Shown here: positions 1 to 7,200 of the stretch, in pieces
Position numbering within the stretch: position 1 is the stretch's first letter
Layout: each line of letters begins with the position of its first letter
Assembly: GCA_002171315.2 (NCBI GenBank)
Contig: NHFS02000059.1
Coordinates: 3,900-17,746, forward strand
Length of the DNA stretch: 13,847 bases
Direction: 5' to 3'
From: Euryarchaeota archaeon TMED117
Lineage (GTDB): Archaea > Thermoplasmatota > Poseidoniia > Poseidoniales > Poseidoniaceae
Program-made: the position numbers and the translations under genes
Notes under the pieces: model-generated
The model's input: only the letters and a program-made list of their open reading frames with translations
Told to the model about the DNA's origin: nothing
Databases searched by the model: none

Positions 1-1
1 T

Positions 2-1324
2 GAAGACCAACCTGTGGTTTCATCAATTTTCCAAATTGATTACACATCTCCGGAAGAGATCGCCCTAAAAACAGGCGAGTGGCATGAGTTTCTACTCGAA
101 GGAAACGGACGCTCACTTTCTGTCCCAACTGGAGTCATGCTTTTCGTTAACGGCTCAGTACTGCCGAATGGATATGTTACTGTAACTGGAGATCAACTGA
201 ATGGGAAATTCTTACTCACACCCTATGTCGAAGATGCAAACCTCACAATCGTCCATCCAGATGGAACTGGTGAGACTCTAGAGATGAAAATCTCGGAAGG
301 GACACCAATTGTGAACGGAGAAGAATGGCTTGATAAGATGAAATTTATCACCAGTGTTTGTACTGATTCAACTGAATGTGGAGGATACATCAATCGATGG
401 ATGGGGACTCCAAACCCAGCATTCGAACGCGCTGCTTCATTCTTCCAAGGCCATTTTGAAGGTCTTGGCTATGAAACTCACATTTTGCGCGTGACCGATC
501 ACGGGAATCCAACCGAACCTGAGAGTTTGAACGTCATTGCTTGGAAGGAAGGCCGTGATGATTCTTGTGTTCAAGGAATGGGAGCCCACATGGACATCGC
601 ACCACCTGGTGGACCTCCTGGTGGTGGAACATACGAAGGTGCATACGACAATACTGGGGGAACGGTCAGTATGATGTTGTTCGCCAAAGCATTCGTAGAT
701 ATTGAAGTACAATGCGACACATTCCTTGCCCTATGGTCATCTGAAGAAGAGGGTTTACGTGGATCTAGTTCCTTCGCCAACAACGATTGTGATTATTGTT
801 TACCTAAGGATAAGGAACTTCGATTTTACATCAACATGGACATGATGGGAATCTCCTATCCTGCAATTAAACCGACTGGTGAACCATACCCTTACCATGC
901 TTGGTCTGGACCTGATATTGACCCAGAGATACAAGATGTTGAGATTACAACCGTACTTGATCACGTTCACAGAGATATCCTCGGAGCACCGATGGATATG
1001 AGAATTGAAGGTACATATGGTGCTGGTTGCGATCAACATTGGCCTGAACATGAAGATCTTGTTATGGACGTCCATGAAGACACATTTGGACGCTCAGACC
1101 ACGTTACTTTCAGAGACTTAGGCGCTCAAACAATCTTCCACCTTGGAGCATACGATTCAGATTACAGTGCATACCATTCACCCGATGACACTCTTGACAA
1201 CATGATTGAGGTCGTTGGTGGCGAAGAAGAACTGATGAAGAGTATGGAATTCGTGATGTGGGCTGCAATGCTCGAATTTATGATTGCAGATCAAACACCA
1301 GAAATTCGTAACGTCAATGCTTGA
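2..1324 (+). CDS. Secreted M28-family zinc metallopeptidase, 5' end cut by window edge
   Basis: Likely an extracellular aminopeptidase-type enzyme using two zinc ions. Counting from the codon at base 2, the M28 ligand set is visible: His196 in AHMD, Asp216 in AYDNTGG, Glu248/Glu249 in SSEEEG, Asp280 in INMDMMG and His392 in YHSPDDT. Residues about 5-110 form a beta-rich N-terminal segment that I do not recognise; the peptidase domain fills about 115-425. Several cysteines (CTDSTEC, CDYC) would fit disulfides in an exported protein. The frame is open to the left edge. The first possible start, GTG at 14, has no ribosome binding site and no signal peptide follows it, so the gene almost certainly begins outside the window. 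A Pro/Gly-rich loop (PPGGPPGGG) sits between the first two zinc ligands. The stop overlaps the earliest possible start (TTG 1321) of the next gene. Family assignment is firm; substrate is unknown. Confidence 0.9.
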   Translation, partial: EDQPVVSSIFQIDYTSPEEIALKTGEWHEFLLEGNGRSLSVPTGVMLFVNGSVLPNGYVTVTGDQLNGKFLLTPYVEDANLTIVHPDGTGETLEMKISEGTPIVNGEEWLDKMKFITSVCTDSTECGGYINRWMGTPNPAFERAASFFQGHFEGLGYETHILRVTDHGNPTEPESLNVIAWKEGRDDSCVQGMGAHMDIAPPGGPPGGGTYEGAYDNTGGTVSMMLFAKAFVDIEVQCDTFLALWSSEEEGLRGSSSFANNDCDYCLPKDKELRFYINMDMMGISYPAIKPTGEPYPYHAWSGPDIDPEIQDVEITTVLDHVHRDILGAPMDMRIEGTYGAGCDQHWPEHEDLVMDVHEDTFGRSDHVTFRDLGAQTIFHLGAYDSDYSAYHSPDDTLDNMIEVVGGEEELMKSMEFVMWAAMLEFMIADQTPEIRNVNA

Positions 1325-1368
1325 ACGGTAGAACGACGTTTTTTGAACTCGAGGTCGTTCCTGAGAAT

Positions 1369-3018
1369 ATGGAGGATGGAATTGAGGAGAAATCCTCCTT
1401 ATTTCAGAGAGTTCTGAATTCTCCTTTCCTTCATCCAACTGCTCTTGTTCTTGGTGCAGTTATCGCCTTATCTGAATCCATTTATCTGCTTCTCCTTGGA
1501 GAGCCCATTCAAAATGCAATATGGCCTCAAGCAATACGCACTCTTGCTTGGACCTTCTTTTTGCGGCAGCACATTGCTACAATCACGGTTTTGTCTGCCA
1601 TCATTCTCGCATTGAGCATATGGGTTGCTATTCGAAAACAAAAGGGTGTACAATTGCACCCCCTAGCAATCGTTTGCCTCCTCATGTTAATCGGAGCTGT
1701 TTTCGCCTCTTGGATCATTTTCTTACTCATGGACATTCGTTACATCCGTGGTGCGTTTTTACTCCTACCAACAATCTACGGCGTTCTTCTCTTATCAGCA
1801 GCAATAGCGGTAAAGGGGCCTCCTCATCTCCCTAAGCGTGAACAAAGTAAAACCGAGAAAACCTACACAGCCCTCCACTTGTGTACAATCTTCTTTGCTG
1901 CTTGGCTCGTCATGCCAGGCATACCTGCGCTCATAGGGATAGCGCCTTCACCGCCTGATACCCCTTCCATGGGCTATGGAGCCCAACCAGGTCCATTTGA
2001 TTCTGCGAGCATTCAATATCCTTATCCGATTCCTGAACTCGTTTCTGAGATACAAGGACCTACGGAAGATGACATTGAGTTCTCCGTTTACCTTCACTTG
2101 CCTCAGTTACCAAGTGACCCTGGCATCGAAGGCGTACCACTCGCAATCTTGTTTCATGCTTTCAATAATCCATCCATCGAATCTTATTCAGATTGGATCG
2201 ACCATTTAGTTGGAAAAGGCATGGTCGTCGCCTATATCCAATATCCAACAGACGTTCGTCCTAAAGAAGCCGAGACATTCACACTCGTCGAAGAGAATGG
2301 CATGTCAAATTGGCCACATCATGTTCCAAGAATGCATGCTCTTCAGTCTGCAATGGATTTGCTACAGGAACGAATCGATGATACGACACGAGATGATTTT
2401 GTCAATCAAACATTGGGAGAACTGAAAATCCTTCCAGAGCATTTGTGGATAGGCGGACATAGCCTAGGTGGTGCATATTCACTGCAAGCCTTGCAAATGG
2501 CGTTAGACAAGCAGTGGGGGAATCAAACACTTGTTGTTGACACCGAAATGGCTGCTGCAAGACCTGTACAAGAAAACTGGTTGCCAAATTACACCAATTT
2601 GCCAGAGAATACCCTTGTCCATCTTGTCGTCAGTGAAGATGATATGACTGTTGGCCAATGTGACAGCGTACATCATATTGAACTGTTTAATATGGTTGAT
2701 GATAATCATACCTTACTCATCTACATACCAAGTGATCGTTATGGATTTCCTCGTCTTGTTGCAACCCATTATATCCCAGCAAATGAAGCACATGATACAC
2801 TTGCAGATTGGGCCATGTATCGAAGAATAGATGCTCAAGCAGATTGGGTTGTTGCCCATAGTCGAGGTGATTTGAATACTGCAGATTTTGCCTATGCAAA
2901 TCTCATCGATACTCCTATGCTCTCTAATATGGGCAAATGGTCTGACGGAACGCCAGTATTACCTCTTCAGGTCTATTCAAACCCATCTGAGAGTGGTCTT
3001 TTTGCTTCATGTTTCTGA
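1369..3018 (+). CDS. Membrane-anchored alpha/beta hydrolase (five N-terminal helices)
   Basis: A 549-residue protein from the ATG at 1369. About five hydrophobic helices occupy residues 21-45, 58-88, 97-121, 127-149 and 167-190. An alpha/beta hydrolase domain of about 320 residues follows. The nucleophile elbow GHSLGG places the serine at residue 365. An acidic SEDD at 422-425 and His467 or His475 are candidates for the rest of the triad. A Pro-rich stretch after the last helix (SPPDTPSMGYGAQPGP) looks like a linker to the catalytic domain, probably on the outer face. This could be an esterase, lipase or peptidase; the fold alone does not settle the substrate. An in-frame TTG at 1321 would add 16 residues and overlap the M28 stop. 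I prefer the ATG because TTG has no clear binding site, but the ATG site (TGAGA) is also weak. Its proximity to the M28 gene suggests co-transcription. Confidence 0.78.
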   Translation: MEDGIEEKSSLFQRVLNSPFLHPTALVLGAVIALSESIYLLLLGEPIQNAIWPQAIRTLAWTFFLRQHIATITVLSAIILALSIWVAIRKQKGVQLHPLAIVCLLMLIGAVFASWIIFLLMDIRYIRGAFLLLPTIYGVLLLSAAIAVKGPPHLPKREQSKTEKTYTALHLCTIFFAAWLVMPGIPALIGIAPSPPDTPSMGYGAQPGPFDSASIQYPYPIPELVSEIQGPTEDDIEFSVYLHLPQLPSDPGIEGVPLAILFHAFNNPSIESYSDWIDHLVGKGMVVAYIQYPTDVRPKEAETFTLVEENGMSNWPHHVPRMHALQSAMDLLQERIDDTTRDDFVNQTLGELKILPEHLWIGGHSLGGAYSLQALQMALDKQWGNQTLVVDTEMAAARPVQENWLPNYTNLPENTLVHLVVSEDDMTVGQCDSVHHIELFNMVDDNHTLLIYIPSDRYGFPRLVATHYIPANEAHDTLADWAMYRRIDAQADWVVAHSRGDLNTADFAYANLIDTPMLSNMGKWSDGTPVLPLQVYSNPSESGLFASCF

Positions 3019-3040
3019 ACAATTCTTTAACGGTAGGGAG

Positions 3041-3045
3041 AGGAG
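3041..3045 (+). promoter_or_regulatory. Ribosome binding site AGGAG
   Basis: AGGAG lies nine bases before the ATG at 3055, within a purine-rich run. It supports that start. The 36-base gap after the hydrolase stop otherwise holds only a weak AT-rich patch (TTCTTTAA, 3023-3030), which is not convincing as a promoter element. Confidence 0.6.
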
Positions 3046-3054
3046 TCGGTACAT

Positions 3055-3477
3055 ATGGAGGAGACTGGGAACGACTCGAAGTCCCTCATCAAGTTGATTT
3101 CAACCTCAACAATAATCGCATCCATGTGTTGCTTACCAAGCATTGTATTGGTCATGTTTGGATTTGCAAGCGTGAGTAGCGCAGCTGCCTTGTCTGACAC
3201 ATTATATTGGGGGACAGGAGGTTACTGGTGGTTTAGACCCACGATGTTAGGATTAGCAAGTCTATTCGTCGTCATCGGTCTCGTCATGTATTTTAGAAAT
3301 CGAGGAATTTGCACACTTGATGATGTGAAGCGACAGAGAAGAAAGGTTGTCAACACTTCTCTTCTTGTGATCGTTATTGCATATCTCATGTATTTACTCT
3401 TCAATTACGTTATTCTCACTGAAATAGGAATATTATTCGGCATTGAATGGGAATCAAGTCGATTTTGGAATAAATAA
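3055..3477 (+). CDS. Small MerT-like membrane protein with vicinal Cys pair
   Basis: A 140-residue protein with three predicted helices: about residues 12-41, 62-80 and 100-122. The first helix contains Cys25-Cys26 followed by Leu-Pro (MCCLPS). This resembles the vicinal pair in the first helix of MerT/MerF mercuric ion transporters. A further Cys86 sits in the basic loop after helix two (RNRGICTLDD), again reminiscent of MerT's extra cysteines. The loop KRQRRK (residues 92-97) is positive and probably cytoplasmic. No MerP or MerA gene is nearby, so mercury transport is only a possibility. A thiol-redox or other metal role is equally open. It follows the hydrolase gene by 36 bases and ends one base before the stop of the opposing PPTase gene. 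The gene itself is secure; the function is tentative. Confidence 0.7.
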   Translation: MEETGNDSKSLIKLISTSTIIASMCCLPSIVLVMFGFASVSSAAALSDTLYWGTGGYWWFRPTMLGLASLFVVIGLVMYFRNRGICTLDDVKRQRRKVVNTSLLVIVIAYLMYLLFNYVILTEIGILFGIEWESSRFWNK

Positions 3478-3478
3478 T

Positions 3479-4240
3479 TCACGTATTGTTACGAGTTGTT
3501 GAACATCCAACGCCCCAAGATGCCCCAGAATCCATCGCATCTCTCGTTGCTTCAAGGAGTGCTTCTTCTGGAGACCTTACAGGCGCCAAATCAACCCCAT
3601 AAGCAAGCATGATTTTATGGGTCTTATTCGTATAATTTATCAATTGGATTTTTGAATTTCCAATTGAAATTTTAACATCTAAGTTTCCAATTGGAATTTC
3701 GATATCTCGTGGATTGAAATGCATCCCCATTCGGAGGGCTTTCTGAATTGCTTCCTTCCCTGTCCAGGCTAACAAAGGATCTAATTTCCCTTCATTTAAT
3801 CGTAGCAATTCATCTCCCTTGGCCATCATATCGAATACTGCTGGTTTTGGAGGTCGGTTTAATGGCTCGGCATCAACTCCAACTGTCCAGCCTTCATCAA
3901 TGAGAGAAACACATGCAAGCCCATCACTATGCGATATTGAGATACTGGGCAAGGAATACTGAATCCACATACCATGAATAACCTTGAGGTAAGGAGCTCG
4001 TTCTTCTGTTCTTGAGATCATTAATGCAGAAAGATCACTTAGACCCCATTTGAGTAATGCTTGCTCTAACAACCATCGAGCACTGAGGTGCTCATCTCTT
4101 CTCTTCTCTGTTTTGAAAGTACGAATCTCATCCCAATCAATCAGTGTCAATGTCGACGGATCAACCTGCCTGATTTGGCAAGTGGCGACAAGCAATCGTA
4201 TGTTGTGCTCAGTTTCGATGAAATCAAATTTAGCTTCCAA
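3479..4240 (-). CDS. Sfp-type 4'-phosphopantetheinyl transferase
   Basis: This enzyme moves the 4'-phosphopantetheine arm of CoA onto carrier proteins, and its obvious partner is the ACP array of the adjoining synthase. From the TTG start it has 253 residues, a normal length for the Sfp/AcpT group. Visible motifs are GVDAE, with magnesium ligands Asp123 and Glu125, and WTGKEAIQKA, with Lys162 and Glu163. An upstream SISHS segment carries His104. The C-terminal 30 or so residues, ending in GASWGVGCSTTRNNT, are not recognisable. Start choice: TTG 4240 is preceded by GGGTGA directly behind the synthase stop, the same stop-plus-binding-site pattern seen between fabI and the synthase. ATG at 4279 would give 266 residues and overlap the synthase by 29 bases, but has no binding site. 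GTG 4243 is too close to the site. The overlap or abutment implies translational coupling. Confidence 0.9.
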   Translation of the reverse strand: MEAKFDFIETEHNIRLLVATCQIRQVDPSTLTLIDWDEIRTFKTEKRRDEHLSARWLLEQALLKWGLSDLSALMISRTEERAPYLKVIHGMWIQYSLPSISISHSDGLACVSLIDEGWTVGVDAEPLNRPPKPAVFDMMAKGDELLRLNEGKLDPLLAWTGKEAIQKALRMGMHFNPRDIEIPIGNLDVKISIGNSKIQLINYTNKTHKIMLAYGVDLAPVRSPEEALLEATRDAMDSGASWGVGCSTTRNNT

Positions 4241-4244
4241 CACA

Positions 4245-4250
4245 TCACCC
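4245..4250 (-). promoter_or_regulatory. Ribosome binding site GGGTGA next to synthase stop
   Basis: On the - strand the synthase ends in TGA and the bases TGAGGGTGA follow, so the stop codon abuts the binding site. Four bases separate GGTGA from TTG 4240. This favours the TTG start for the PPTase and termination-coupled reinitiation. Confidence 0.5.
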
Positions 4251-7200
4251 TCATCGTTCGAGAGTGAATTTTTGATCATCCGGAACGGGTGCCATGGCCT
4301 TTAATCGAAGGCCCTTCAAAGCAACAACTGGAGCATCGTCATCCCCGATAATCAATACATCATGAACCGTTACTCCAGCATCTTCTACTTGAGTTCGAAC
4401 TGAACGTAATCGCAACTTCTCGTCCTTTTCAGGGACGCGAAGCATTGTCGACCATTCAATTCCAACTGGCAGACTGCTGAAGCCTTCTGATTCCATGGCG
4501 ACAAGACCAGCATTCTGGAAACCTGCTTCGATGAGCATCGGTAAAGCCTCGAGAAGAACTTCTTCTCCATCACGTTCAAGGGCGAATTGATCAGTTGCAG
4601 GGAGTTGATGGCGCATCAATGCGATACCATCGACACCGGGTTGATCTGAGTCGCCTACACCTCGTAAGACACCGCCATGTGATTGGAAACGAGGTCCATG
4701 GAAATATCTCAGATAGATGAAGGAGGCATGATGTTCAAGTCGTCCTTGTGGCGGTATTCCTATGGATGGAAGTGATGTAATCTCTCCTTCCAAGAATCCG
4801 CTCAAATCATCGGACTTTGTTACAAGGCGAACTGTTGCTTGGTGATGTTCACGTTCACCGAAGACGACACCGTCTGAATTGGTCAAATCGGATACAAGTG
4901 TACATGATACCCAAGAAACGTCTGCCTCTGTACGCATAACTTCAGTAAGAACTCGTACAGTCATCGAACTCTTCATAATTTTCACAGGCAAACCAAACTT
5001 GACATCTTCAAATCCTGCAAGACACGTATGTGGGCAAAGCAGAAGTGCATTTTCAGCAAACATTTCCAGTGCCATGACACCAGGATGATAGGGTACGCCA
5101 TCGATGGCGTGATCCGATAAGAATGGATGATCTGCGACAGAAAGTGTACTTTGAGTCATCATCGAATGTTCTTCATCAACGGAAAGAACCTTGTCAATAA
5201 ACGGGAATCGTGAAGGATCTGCTATGAGAGAAGCCATGTCTCCAGAGAGCATCAATGGAGCCTCTCTGAATGAGTCAAATCGATCCATAAGACCTAGAGA
5301 GCCACAAGCTATGACCCTGCGCTTTCCACCTCGTAATGCCTCGTCTACAAAGATTTGAACACCAATTTCAACTGGAAGTGTTTCAATACCTGCTTCTTCA
5401 AAGACTGCTTCAATTGAACCTCGAGTTGCCATTCCGACATCTCTCCATCCCGTCCATCCAATAGCAACCGCACGACAGTCGCCTTTAGCGGTTAAGCGTG
5501 CCATCTCTGCATCAAGTATTGAGTTTGCAGCAGCATAGTCTGTTTGACCACCATTTCCGAATCGTCCGGCAACCGATGTAAATGCGCTTGCAAATCTCAA
5601 ACTTCCATTCGATGATGCTACTGCACCCATTAATGCAGCCCATCCATCAATCTTCACTCGAACAACATTGTCAAATGTTTCCCACGATTTGTCTCCAACA
5701 AGCTTGGAATCTTCAAGTCCAGCGCCGTGTACAAGACCAGTGATCGGTTGAGGTAGAGATGCTCCCAGTGCACGTAATCCATCGATATCTGTTACGTCAA
5801 TGGAATGATAGAATGCTCTGTTTCCAGTGATCTCTATTTCTGAAAGCGTTTGATAGACATCTCTGCTTCGAGTAAATTTCTGCCACGCACGATTCCATTC
5901 AACCATCGTAATCTTGCCAGATTCAGAAGCATCGATCAATCGTTGACGCAGAGACATTTTCTCTTCTGCCAACTTCTCTTCTGACCAATCCAGCCATTCT
6001 GAAGTTTCTTCGATAAGAACAGAGCGACCAAGCAGATGGAATGCTGCTCCAGCATTCTCGCTTGCTTTGGCAACACCGATCATACATGCAGCAGTTACCC
6101 CAGAACCGCCGCCAGAAACAAGCCATACGTCATCCGATTGCAATGGTTCGACATCGCCGACAACATCTTCTGCAAACGCTGCTAATATCCAACGACGCTT
6201 GTCTCGGTCAAGCCCAACCTCAACATCGCCCCCACAGTTGAACAGTTCGTTTTCAATTAGTTCAGCCGCTTGTTCTGCATCGAAAATCAATTCAGGATGA
6301 ACGTCCAAGGCACGAGAACGTAAGTGTGGTTGTTCAAAGGAATAGGATTTCGTAACACCAGAAGCAGCACATTGAATCGAATTAAAACGCTCTCCGAGCG
6401 TTCCATGTCGTCCATCCATTGCAGTCACACTAGCGATTAATCCATTGGAAAGAGTTGCAAACTTAGCATCTAATCCCTTGAGTAATCCAAACCAGCCATG
6501 AGATGAGAGCGTTACTTGAGAAGATGGTGTTGCATCTTCAGACCATTTCGCAGATGCGAGTTTCATTGGTGCAAGATGTATCAGACCTGCTAATTGAACA
6601 TCGGATAACGCGGAAGTAATCGCCTCGAGATGTTCGCTGTTTCCAGGATCACCTCGATGCACTGTTCGTCCTTGTTCGGTTTGAATTGATACATCGCGAA
6701 TACCCGCTTCAAATCCAACACGGATGGTGGATAAGCCTCGAGTTTCTAATCGTGAGCAGAGTGCTTCTGCAATTCCCCACCCATCATCAGTGATTACGAC
6801 TGTTCCTTCAAGAGAAAGGCTATCTGCAATCGTTTCTGCTTCTTCAACCTCTACTTGCCAACGCCGGCAACCTGCATCGCTTGGAGTTGCAACCGCAGGA
6901 ACTGGTGTAACAGCGGATTCCTCTGCAACAGGTGCTGTTGTTTGTGGTTCAGGCTGGCCACCTTTCATCTTCACGATGTAACCAACAAAATGATTCAGCG
7001 TAGGGTGATCTGAAAGAAGGAAGTCCTCATCGACTGGAAGAGAGAAAATCTCCCGTACATCAACCATAATCTCGGCTTGCTTGACCGTATCAATTCCAAG
7101 TTCACCTTCTAGATCCTGATCCATTTCAATGAAATCTGCTGGATACCCAGTGTGTTTCACAACAACTTCAATCAAAGAGGATTCAATATTAGCATCCTGC

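Noticed and set aside
3019..3054. Archaeal TATA box (TTCTTTAA) before the small membrane protein
   Set aside because: Weak match, no B-recognition element, and the gene has a ribosome binding site consistent with co-transcription from upstream.
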